Assembly (NCBI GenBank): GCA_964469815.1
Contig: CAYXZC010000029.1
Span: forward strand, 1 to 23,167
DNA length: 23,167 nucleotides
Source of the DNA: MGBC163016 sp964469815
GTDB lineage: Bacteria; Actinomycetota; Coriobacteriia; Coriobacteriales; Eggerthellaceae
Direction of reading: 5' to 3'
How positions within the stretch are numbered: position 1 is the stretch's first letter; every line of letters begins with the position of its first letter. Shown one piece after another: positions 6,842-13,625 of the stretch. The notes under the pieces are model-generated. The model was not told where the DNA came from. It did not search any database and worked only from the letters and a program-made list of their open reading frames with translations. Position numbers and translations under genes: made by a program.

Positions 6842-8338
6842 ATGACCGACGAGAAGACAACGCAGACCCCATCGTTTACGGTGACCATCGGCGATGGCAA
6901 GAAGGCTGCACCCCAGATGAAGGTTCCCGAGAAGGCGACCAAGCAGCTGGAGTGGACGGATGGGAAGCAGACCATCCAGTATTTCGCTTGTGCTGAATGC
7001 TTGCCCGTTCATGAGGATGACGGTACCCTGATCGGGAACATGTTCGCATTATCGTATGTCACCGATCAGGCCGATAAGACCGACAGGCCTGTAACGTTTT
7101 GCTGGAATGGCGGACCTGGCGGATCCTCTGCGATGGTGAACATCGGTGGGTTGGGGCCACGTCATGTTCCGATCTCCAGCCAAGAGCAGCTTCCATGCCC
7201 AACCCAGCCCGTGGATAATCCATGGTCGTTGCTTCCTGTAACGGATCTCGTATACATCGATGCTTTCGGAACGGGATACTCGAAGGTCGCTCCGGGATAT
7301 GATCCGAAGAAAGTGTGGGGCGTGGATGGAGATGCCGATGCTTTCATGCGTGGGATCGCTGCATGGCTCTCCGAACATGACAGATGGAACACGCCGCTCT
7401 ATCTTTACGGTGAATCCTATGGCACGATGCGCAACTCGGTGCTCATGCGCGTGTTGGGGGAGCGGGGCATCGCGCTCACAGGAGTGATCGAACAGTCCAC
7501 CATATTGGACTATGCGCCAACCCTTCCTGGGAACGATCTTTATTACATGGGGATGGTTCCTGTCTACGCGGCAACGGCGAACTATTTCGGCAAAGCGGGC
7601 AAGGGTGTCGATCAATTCGAATGGTTCGACAAGGCCTGGAAGTTCGTGGATGATAAATACGGTGCAGCGCTCATCAAGAGCGATGAGATCGACCCGGCCG
7701 AAGAGAAGGCTATTGCCGAGGAGCTCTCCGAGCTCATCGGGCTTCCAGCCGACCTTATCCAGAAGAAGCATCTGCGCATCGAACTCGATACCTTCCGCAA
7801 GACCATCGTGGCTGATCGTGGTCTTTTCACCGGGCGCTATGACACGCGTTTCACAGAGGCGCTGTACATGGACGTGCAGGGCGATAACGAATTCTTCGCA
7901 GGAGAGGATCCATCCGGCGATGCCATCATGACCCCGGATCAATCGGCATGGATGAAGCTGGTCAAAGAGACCGGATTCAAGGGATCGCCGAACGATATCC
8001 TGCTTTCCTTCAAGGTGAACGAGGACTGGAACTGGACGCATCAGGCGCCGGGCACCATGGGCTCTCCGGTCTGCCCGAACACAGCCTACGATATGGGAAC
8101 GGCTCTGCGTCGCAATCCGAAATGCCGTGTTTGCTTCTTCGGCGGTATCCACGATGCAGCAACTCCGTATTGGAACGTTAAGCACTCCATATCCAAGATG
8201 TTCCTTCCGGATTATCTGAAGGAGCGCATCGAATACCACGTTCACGAGAACGGGCATATGGCATATGAGGATCAGCCTACCTTGGAGAAGATGGCTCCGG
8301 AGTTGGCGGCCTTCTACGAGAAGAGACATCAAGATTAG
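6842..8338 (+). CDS. Peptidase family S10 serine carboxypeptidase, apparently cytosolic
   Basis: An alpha/beta-hydrolase that removes C-terminal residues from peptides. Length 498 fits the family. The oxyanion-hole motif W88-N-G-G-P-G-G-S-S, nucleophile S192 in G-E-S-Y-G, D438 in G-G-I-H-D-A-A-T-P and H472 in E-N-G-H-M give a complete catalytic triad in the usual order. The helical cap insertion lies around residues 225-330. There is no signal peptide or lipobox; the N-terminus is polar (M-T-D-E-K-T-T), unlike vacuolar or secreted relatives, so it probably works on imported peptides in the cytosol. AGGAAGG at 6825-6831 supports the start. It sits between two amino-acid carriers and two further hydrolases, which supports peptide catabolism. 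Confidence 0.9.
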   Translation: MTDEKTTQTPSFTVTIGDGKKAAPQMKVPEKATKQLEWTDGKQTIQYFACAECLPVHEDDGTLIGNMFALSYVTDQADKTDRPVTFCWNGGPGGSSAMVNIGGLGPRHVPISSQEQLPCPTQPVDNPWSLLPVTDLVYIDAFGTGYSKVAPGYDPKKVWGVDGDADAFMRGIAAWLSEHDRWNTPLYLYGESYGTMRNSVLMRVLGERGIALTGVIEQSTILDYAPTLPGNDLYYMGMVPVYAATANYFGKAGKGVDQFEWFDKAWKFVDDKYGAALIKSDEIDPAEEKAIAEELSELIGLPADLIQKKHLRIELDTFRKTIVADRGLFTGRYDTRFTEALYMDVQGDNEFFAGEDPSGDAIMTPDQSAWMKLVKETGFKGSPNDILLSFKVNEDWNWTHQAPGTMGSPVCPNTAYDMGTALRRNPKCRVCFFGGIHDAATPYWNVKHSISKMFLPDYLKERIEYHVHENGHMAYEDQPTLEKMAPELAAFYEKRHQD

Positions 8339-8340
8339 CG

Positions 8341-8364
8341 CCTAGGCTCAGCTTTGAGCCAAGG
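8341..8364 (+). promoter_or_regulatory. Strong hairpin between the carboxypeptidase and Ntn-hydrolase genes
   Basis: CCT-A-GGCTCA pairs with TGAGCC-A-AGG around a GCTT loop: nine pairs with a single A-A mismatch. It starts two bases after the stop codon of the carboxypeptidase and has no T-tract. The distal arm runs close to the AAAGGAAG ribosome-binding site of the next gene. Confidence 0.5.
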
Positions 8365-8386
8365 AGCATGAAAGGAAGCGGATAAG

Positions 8387-9745
8387 ATGCTCACGACAGA
8401 ACAACAAAGCATGGTGGATCATGCCCAACTTGAGCAGAAGGGTGGCTGGCAGCACATAAAGGTCAAAGGAGACCCGTATGAGCGCGGTTTCCAAGAAGGC
8501 TACCTTCTCGCTGATGAGTACAAGGATGGTCTGCGCGTCTATGAGTACATGACGCTCCAGACATTCGGTATGGAGTACTCGTGGTTTGCAGAGCAAGCCG
8601 TGAAGCTTCATAAGGATAAGATCCCTGATAGGTACATCAAGGAGCTCCAAGGGATGGCCGATGGCCTTTCTGCGGCAGGAGTTGCGAGCACTCTGGATGA
8701 TGTCATCGCATGGAATGACTGGATGGAGATAACGGGCTATTGGTGGCCTAAGAACGCACCCAAGATGATGGAGCGTCCGCAGATGAAGACGCATCGCAAG
8801 GAGCATTGCTCGGCCATCGTGGCAACAGGTGATGCTACAGTGGACGGTAAGCCGTATCTGGGGCATGAGAGCTTCGATGAATTTTGGAGCGGGCAATACT
8901 TCAATGTATGCAAGCGCGTGGAGCCGGATGAAGGACACGCGTTCATAATGCAGGCGTCCGCCCCTTGCATGCTCTCTTCGATGACCGATTTCTATGTAAC
9001 GGATGCAGGTTTGAACATCACGGAAACTACCCTTGCGGGATTCGATCGTTATGACGAGGAAGGCGTTCCTGAGTGGGTGCGCATCCGTGATGCTGTGCAG
9101 TTCTCGGCTAATATCGATGAATTCGTCGACCGTTTGAACGAAGGCAACAACGGAGGCTATGCCAATGCGTGGCTCATCGCCGACCATAACACCGGCGAGA
9201 TCGCCCGCTTTGAGCAAGGTCTTGCCTACACCTCTTTGGAGCGCACGTTCAACGGAACGTTCTTCGGCTGCAATGCCGTTTTCGATCCGCGCATCCGCAA
9301 CCTGGAATGCAAGGACAATGGATTCAACGATCCACGCCAGCAGACAGGCGCTCGTCGTCAACGCTGGATGGAGTTGATCGATCAGTATTACGGAAAGATC
9401 GATCTTGAAGTGGTGAAGAAGATGCTCGCAGATACTTATGATGTCTACCTCGGATACAACTGCCCATCGAGTCGTGATATCTGCTCGCATTACGATGTCG
9501 ATCCGCAATATTACGCAGACGATCCGGATGCTGTTTGGAACATCCCGTTCTATCCCGCCGGATCATGCGATGCAAAGGCTGCAGGACCGGATGACGTGAA
9601 AAACATGAAGATGTGGGGACGCTACGGTCGCGCGGATGGCGTGGAGTTCGATGTGGATGATTTTCTTGAGCAGCATCCTCTGTGGAATTGGATGCGCGGC
9701 TATTTGAAGTCACGGCCTACTCAGCCTTGGACTTTGTTCGACTAG
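8387..9745 (+). CDS. Phospholipase-B-like N-terminal nucleophile (Ntn) hydrolase
   Basis: A 452-residue protein resembling the phospholipase-B-like/C45 group of self-processing Ntn hydrolases. The signature E-H-C141-S-A-I followed by a glycine-rich Y-L-G-H-E-S-F-D is the expected nucleophile region. D-F-Y-V-T-D-A-G-L-N-I-T-E-T-T and N-G-G-Y-A-N-A-W-L-I-A-D match the conserved core of phospholipase-B-like proteins. In this family a chain break just before the Cys exposes it as catalytic N-terminus, so residues 1-140 would be a propeptide or separate chain. Despite the family name, these enzymes act mainly on amide bonds, and the neighbours (S10 carboxypeptidase, PepC, amino-acid carriers) point to an amidase or acyl-peptide hydrolase. 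No signal peptide is present. AAAGGAAG at about 8370-8377 supports the ATG. Substrate unknown. Confidence 0.75.
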   Translation: MLTTEQQSMVDHAQLEQKGGWQHIKVKGDPYERGFQEGYLLADEYKDGLRVYEYMTLQTFGMEYSWFAEQAVKLHKDKIPDRYIKELQGMADGLSAAGVASTLDDVIAWNDWMEITGYWWPKNAPKMMERPQMKTHRKEHCSAIVATGDATVDGKPYLGHESFDEFWSGQYFNVCKRVEPDEGHAFIMQASAPCMLSSMTDFYVTDAGLNITETTLAGFDRYDEEGVPEWVRIRDAVQFSANIDEFVDRLNEGNNGGYANAWLIADHNTGEIARFEQGLAYTSLERTFNGTFFGCNAVFDPRIRNLECKDNGFNDPRQQTGARRQRWMELIDQYYGKIDLEVVKKMLADTYDVYLGYNCPSSRDICSHYDVDPQYYADDPDAVWNIPFYPAGSCDAKAAGPDDVKNMKMWGRYGRADGVEFDVDDFLEQHPLWNWMRGYLKSRPTQPWTLFD

Positions 9746-9764
9746 TGTTGTGATGCGGGTATTC

Positions 9765-9786
9765 AGGGATGGAGCAATGCATCCCT
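9765..9786 (+). terminator. Hairpin with a short T-run after the Ntn-hydrolase gene
   Basis: AGGGATG (9765-9771) pairs with CATCCCT (9780-9786), 7 bp with an 8-base loop, followed by TTC. The T-run is too short for a confident terminator. It may be an attenuator or a stabilising 3' hairpin before pepC. Confidence 0.4.
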
Positions 9787-9850
9787 TTCATATAGATGCT
9801 TTAACGGATAAGAAGCAAGGGATCGTAAGATAGCAAGGAGTTGATGGAAG

Positions 9851-11203
9851 ATGAAGATATCAAAAGAACAGATCGCGAAGATGTCCGAGGATTACAAAAA
9901 GATGTGCTGTCAGCATGTAGCTGAGCGTTCCGTTACCAAGAACGGCATCTTGGAGTCAGCTGAGAGCGTCGAGGTGCTCAAGCGTATGAGCCCGCCGAAT
10001 TTCGCTTTCTCTTTGGATGTTGATAGCCAAGCCGTTGCGAATCAGAAGATGTCAGGAAGATGTTGGATGTTCGCATGCTTGAACGTGATGCGTTTCCATA
10101 TCGAGAAGGATCTCGACCTCCCGCATGGAACTTTCGAACTCTCACAGGCGTATCTGGCGTTCTTCAATAAGCTCGAGCGTGCCGCGTGGTTCTTAGAGCA
10201 TATCGTCGCGACAGCCGATAAGCCGCTTGATGACCGTGAGGTCGATTGGTTGATCTCAACACCGATGGCAGATGGTGGCGATTGGGATATGATCACGGCG
10301 TTGGTCAAGAAATATGGCATCGTGCCGCATGAGGCAATGGCAGAAACGCATTGCACCAACAACACGGCTGAGCTCAATACAGTGCTTTCGCATCTGCTCC
10401 GTCAGGATGCTATAAAACTGCGTCAGATGGCCAATGAGAAGAAGGACACTGAAGCAACGCAGCTCGAGATGCTCAACGAGGTGTATCGTGTTCTGGCTGT
10501 ATGCTTCGGTGAGCCTCCCAAGAGCTTCGATTTCACGTATACGGACAACAAGAAGAACTACCATGCAGATCGCGATATCACACCGCTAGAGTTCCTGAAG
10601 AAGTACGTGAAGATCGATCTTGATGATTACGTTGGCGTCATCAACGTTCCGGGCGAAGAGAATCCTTACGGACATGTCTATGCCATCCAGGACTCCGACC
10701 AGATACCTGAGCGCCGTAACCTCTATGTCAATGTTCCGATGGATGAGCTCAAGGGCTATGTGATCGAATCGCTCAAGGCGGGCGATCCTGTGTGGTTCGG
10801 ATCCGATGTTCTCCAATGGTGCGATCGCAATGCCGGTGTCATGGCAGCCGATCTATTCGATCTGGAGAATATGTTCGGTGTGAAGTTCACCATGGACAAA
10901 GCGCAGCGTTTCGCAATGCATGAAAGCCTTCCCACCCATGCCATGACCATCGCGGGCGTGGACATCAAGGACGGTAAGCCCACGAAGTGGAAGATCGAGA
11001 ATTCTTGGGGCACCGAGAATCATGGGCAAAAGACCGGCAACAACGGTTACTTCGTCTGCTCGGATGAATGGTTCGACAACTTCGTGTATGAGGTCGCCAT
11101 CCCCAAGAAGATGCTGAAGCCTGAGACATTGAAGGCGCTTGACTCCGAGCCTATCGTCTGGCCTTTCTGGAATACGTTCAATCCAGTGTCCCATATGGAA
11201 TAG
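9851..11203 (+). CDS. pepC: Aminopeptidase C (bleomycin-hydrolase family, C1B)
   Basis: Cytosolic papain-fold cysteine aminopeptidase; family members form hexameric cages that trim N-terminal residues. At 450 residues it matches the usual size. The oxyanion Gln65 and nucleophile Cys71 lie in N-Q-K-M-S-G-R-C-W-M-F-A, His363 in T-H-A-M-T-I-A-G-V, and Asn384 in K-I-E-N-S-W-G, giving a complete active site. There is no signal peptide, as expected. The protein ends S-H-M-E; the family's C-terminal arm normally enters the active site and sets exopeptidase specificity. AAGGAG at 9835-9840 lies ten bases before the ATG. It is the last gene of the carrier-hydrolase unit and is followed by a strong terminator. 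Confidence 0.95.
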   Translation: MKISKEQIAKMSEDYKKMCCQHVAERSVTKNGILESAESVEVLKRMSPPNFAFSLDVDSQAVANQKMSGRCWMFACLNVMRFHIEKDLDLPHGTFELSQAYLAFFNKLERAAWFLEHIVATADKPLDDREVDWLISTPMADGGDWDMITALVKKYGIVPHEAMAETHCTNNTAELNTVLSHLLRQDAIKLRQMANEKKDTEATQLEMLNEVYRVLAVCFGEPPKSFDFTYTDNKKNYHADRDITPLEFLKKYVKIDLDDYVGVINVPGEENPYGHVYAIQDSDQIPERRNLYVNVPMDELKGYVIESLKAGDPVWFGSDVLQWCDRNAGVMAADLFDLENMFGVKFTMDKAQRFAMHESLPTHAMTIAGVDIKDGKPTKWKIENSWGTENHGQKTGNNGYFVCSDEWFDNFVYEVAIPKKMLKPETLKALDSEPIVWPFWNTFNPVSHME

Positions 11204-11220
11204 GCTCAAGGCGAAGAAGG

Positions 11221-11236
11221 CAGACCTGAAGGTCTG
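11221..11236 (+). other. Small hairpin after pepC
   Basis: CAGACC and GGTCTG form a 6-bp stem with a TGAA loop, 18 bases after the pepC stop and just before the main terminator. It may help protect the message end. Confidence 0.35.
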
Positions 11237-11259
11237 AGCTGCGAAGCAACATGAGCAGC

Positions 11260-11293
11260 AAAAGAAGGAGCGCGGTAACGTGCTCCTTCTTTT
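11260..11293. terminator. Strong, probably bidirectional, intrinsic terminator after pepC
   Basis: AAAAGAAGGAGC (11260-11271) is fully complementary to GCTCCTTCTTTT (11282-11293): 12 bp with a 10-base loop, A-rich on the left and T-rich on the right. It closes the carrier-hydrolase unit and isolates it from glnA. Confidence 0.9.
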
Positions 11294-11522
11294 GTGCACG
11301 GTGCATACCATCGCCCTTATGTGGGCGGTTAAAACCGCCCACTACGCATCATCCTGAAAACACTGTGCAGAGGGCGATCAAGATCACCCTTATGGAATCG
11401 CGTTCAAGATGTCCGATGGTTAAACTTTTGGAAAATCCAACATAATCTGATGCTTCACGGCCTTCCAATGCCTTAAATTGTTATTGCAAAGAATTTTCAT
11501 GATCTTGAAAAGAGGAACGGCT
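11294..11522 (+). promoter_or_regulatory. Non-coding region before glnA with competing inverted repeats
   Basis: No credible gene is seen. A 10-bp perfect inverted repeat (GTGGGCGGTT at 11321-11330 with AACCGCCCAC at 11333-11342) is enclosed by ATCGCCCT (11310-11317) and its complement AGGGCGAT (11371-11378). The same AGGGCGAT can instead fold onto ATCACCCT (11383-11390) next to it, with one mismatch. The first and last elements are parts of a 12-base direct repeat, ATCxCCCTTATG. Further on, TTGGA and TCCAA flank AAA (11429-11441), and CATAAT at 11441-11446 could be a -10 box with a poor -35. Whether the repeats are transcribed or are operator DNA cannot be told from sequence. Confidence 0.45.
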
Positions 11523-12869
11523 TTGGATAATCAAGCGCGGGAACAGGATTTTGTCCTAAAAACGATAGAGAGCAGAGATGTCCATTTCGTCCGTTGTTGG
11601 TTCACGGACGTTTTGGGGAACATGAAATCCTTCGCTGTCGTTCCGGGAGAGCTTGAGAACGCCTTTCGGGAAGGCATGGGATTCGACGGAAGCTGCATTA
11701 AGGGGTTCGCGGAATCACAGGAAACCGATATGCTGGCTTTTCCCGATGCATCCACATTCCAGGTGCTTCCATGGCGCCCGCAATCCAATGCTGTGGCAAG
11801 GATGTTCTGCGACATCAAGATGCCTGACGGCTCGCCTTTCGAGAGCGATCCCCGCTACATCCTGAATCGCACCATCCGCAAAGCAGCGAAGATGGGGTTC
11901 ACGGCAAATATAGGCCCTGAACTAGAGTTCTTCTACTTCAAGAGCCCAGACGACACAGAGGTGCTCGACAAAGGAAGCTATTTCGACCTGACCACTCTAG
12001 ACTACGCATCCGATCTTCGCCGTGACACCGTCCTCACGCTCGAGAAGATGGGTATCCCTGTGGAGTATTCGCATCACGAATTGGCTCCATCGCAACATGA
12101 GATCGATCTTAGGTATTCGGATGCGCTTTCTATGGCCGACGCTGTGATGACCTATAAGCTGGTCGTGAAGGAGATCGCTTTGAAGCATGGGGTCTATGCG
12201 ACATTCATGCCGAAACCCATGAGCGACCATCCGGGAAGCGCGATGCATGTGCATCAAAGCCTCTTCGATGAGGAGGGCAACAATGCTTTCTTCGATGATT
12301 CCGATCCAACGGGATACAACCTTTCGAAGACGGCCAAGCACTATATCGCAGGACTGTTGAAGTACGCTCCTGAATTCTGTCTCGTGACCAATCAGTATGT
12401 GAATTCGTACAAACGCTTGGCAAGCGGGATACAGGCTCCGGTGAATATCACTTGGGCCAGGAACAATCGCTCCTCGATCGTTCGTATTCCGGGCTATCGA
12501 CCGAATGTGAAGGATGCGTGCCGGGTCGAGTTGAGAAGCCCGGATCCGGGTGCGAATCCTTATCTGGCGTTCGCGGTGATGATCGCTGCCGGGCTTGCAG
12601 GTATCGAAGAAGAGCTTGAGCTGTCAGACCCCTGTGAGGCGACCGATTCGTCTAAGCTTTCCAGAAAAGAGCTCGAAGCAGCCGGTATAGCGCAGCTCCC
12701 GAAGACCCTCTATGAGGCAATAGAGCACTTCGAAGAAAGCCCACTTATGAAGGAGACGCTCGGAAGCCACGCGCATTCATATCTGGTGAAGGCGAAGAGC
12801 GAAGAGTGGGATTCGTTCCAAAGGATCGTGACTCCTTGGGAGCGCGATAGACTGTTGGCGGTGCTTTGA
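11523..12869 (+). CDS. glnA: Glutamine synthetase, type I (GSI-alpha/GlnA2-like)
   Basis: Dodecameric cytosolic enzyme joining ammonia to glutamate with ATP; central to nitrogen assimilation. The best start is TTG 11523, with AGAGGA at 11511-11516 six bases upstream, giving 448 residues beginning M-D-N-Q-A-R-E-Q. In-frame ATG 11499 lacks a good ribosome-binding site. Visible motifs: F-D-G-S (55-57), G-P-E-L-E-F-F near 129, H-H-E-L-A-P-S-Q-H-E, H-P-G-S-A-M-H-V-H, A-P-V-N-I-T-W-A-R-N-N-R and E-L-R-S-P-D-P-G-A-N-P. The adenylylation Tyr motif of the E. coli type is absent, as expected for this short class. The residue aligned with Bacillus Arg62, used in feedback inhibition, is Glu64 here. One base separates its stop from the glnR-like gene. 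Confidence 0.95.
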   Translation: MDNQAREQDFVLKTIESRDVHFVRCWFTDVLGNMKSFAVVPGELENAFREGMGFDGSCIKGFAESQETDMLAFPDASTFQVLPWRPQSNAVARMFCDIKMPDGSPFESDPRYILNRTIRKAAKMGFTANIGPELEFFYFKSPDDTEVLDKGSYFDLTTLDYASDLRRDTVLTLEKMGIPVEYSHHELAPSQHEIDLRYSDALSMADAVMTYKLVVKEIALKHGVYATFMPKPMSDHPGSAMHVHQSLFDEEGNNAFFDDSDPTGYNLSKTAKHYIAGLLKYAPEFCLVTNQYVNSYKRLASGIQAPVNITWARNNRSSIVRIPGYRPNVKDACRVELRSPDPGANPYLAFAVMIAAGLAGIEEELELSDPCEATDSSKLSRKELEAAGIAQLPKTLYEAIEHFEESPLMKETLGSHAHSYLVKAKSEEWDSFQRIVTPWERDRLLAVL

Positions 12870-12870
12870 T

Positions 12871-13545
12871 ATGGCGAGGAAGAAGGTCATATTCATAGCC
12901 GATTCGCTGGATAACGCGCATCGCTTCCAGCAGGTTCTGTCAGGATTGGACGTCGATGTTGTCGCCGGATCCACGCTCCAGTTCAGGAAGCTCCTTTCTG
13001 CGAACCCCAATCACGATCTTGTGATCTTCGAGGCCAGAGGCGATGTGACAAAAGATGTCTCCGATGCGGAGGCCATCCTCGTGGATGATGATTCGACAGC
13101 GCTTCTGTTGATCGTGAACAATGACCAGCTGAAGGATTTCAGGCTTCCTGTTCAGGTCAAAGCTGATTTCATAGTCCATGGTGCCACGCCTGAGGAATGC
13201 TCCGCGCGGATATCGCAGCTCCTTTGGCCTGGCAACGAGCTTTCATCCAATGATTTCATCGTTATCGATAACATGTCGATAAACCTTGCAACCTATCAGG
13301 TGAAGGTAGCAGGGGAGCCGCTCGACCTCACTTATCTGGAATACGCTCTGCTGGCTTTCTTGGTCACCCATCCGGGACGCACCTATTCCAGGGATGCCCT
13401 ATTGAGAAGGGTTTGGGGGTTCGACTACTACGGCGGCTCGCGTACGGTTGACGTGCATGTCAGGCGCGTCCGTGCAAAGCTTGGGCCTGAGCTTGCACAA
13501 CGTTTGGAGACGGTTCGAGGGGTCGGTTATCTCTGGAGCGTCTGA
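12871..13545 (+). CDS. glnR: GlnR-like orphan OmpR-family regulator with a degenerate receiver domain
   Basis: A 224-residue DNA-binding protein. Residues about 129-224 form an OmpR/PhoB winged helix whose D-Y-Y-G-G-S-R-T-V-D-V-H-V-R-R stretch and A-K-L-G-P-E closely follow actinobacterial GlnR, the regulator of nitrogen genes. The N-terminal receiver fold (1-118) is atypical: E54 stands where the phospho-acceptor Asp is expected (D-L-V-I-F-E-A-R-G, against V-D-A-R in GlnR), the switch Thr/Ser is replaced in L-L-L-I-V-N-N, and the conserved Lys is H103. It cannot be a normal phosphorylated regulator, and no histidine kinase gene is nearby. It starts one base after glnA and is likely translationally coupled to it. 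The symbol rests on similarity and position, not on proven function. Confidence 0.8.
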   Translation: MARKKVIFIADSLDNAHRFQQVLSGLDVDVVAGSTLQFRKLLSANPNHDLVIFEARGDVTKDVSDAEAILVDDDSTALLLIVNNDQLKDFRLPVQVKADFIVHGATPEECSARISQLLWPGNELSSNDFIVIDNMSINLATYQVKVAGEPLDLTYLEYALLAFLVTHPGRTYSRDALLRRVWGFDYYGGSRTVDVHVRRVRAKLGPELAQRLETVRGVGYLWSV

Positions 13546-13625
13546 TAGCGGCGCTCCGATGAGGCATCTCGACCTTTGAGTCGACGCTTCGCCCATAGGA
13601 TTCGATTTTTAGGTTAGGAAGTTCC

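Noticed and set aside
7049..8332. 427-codon open frame on the minus strand of the carboxypeptidase gene
   Set aside because: It lies wholly opposite a gene with a full catalytic triad, and its translation shows no family motif; it is an artefact of codon bias.
8348..9508. 386-codon open frame on the minus strand of the Ntn-hydrolase gene
   Set aside because: It is fully antisense to a well-supported gene, lacks a ribosome-binding site and has no recognisable domain.
11251..11445. 64-codon open frame between pepC and glnA
   Set aside because: It runs through the terminator and the inverted repeats, lacks a ribosome-binding site, and its product has no recognisable features.
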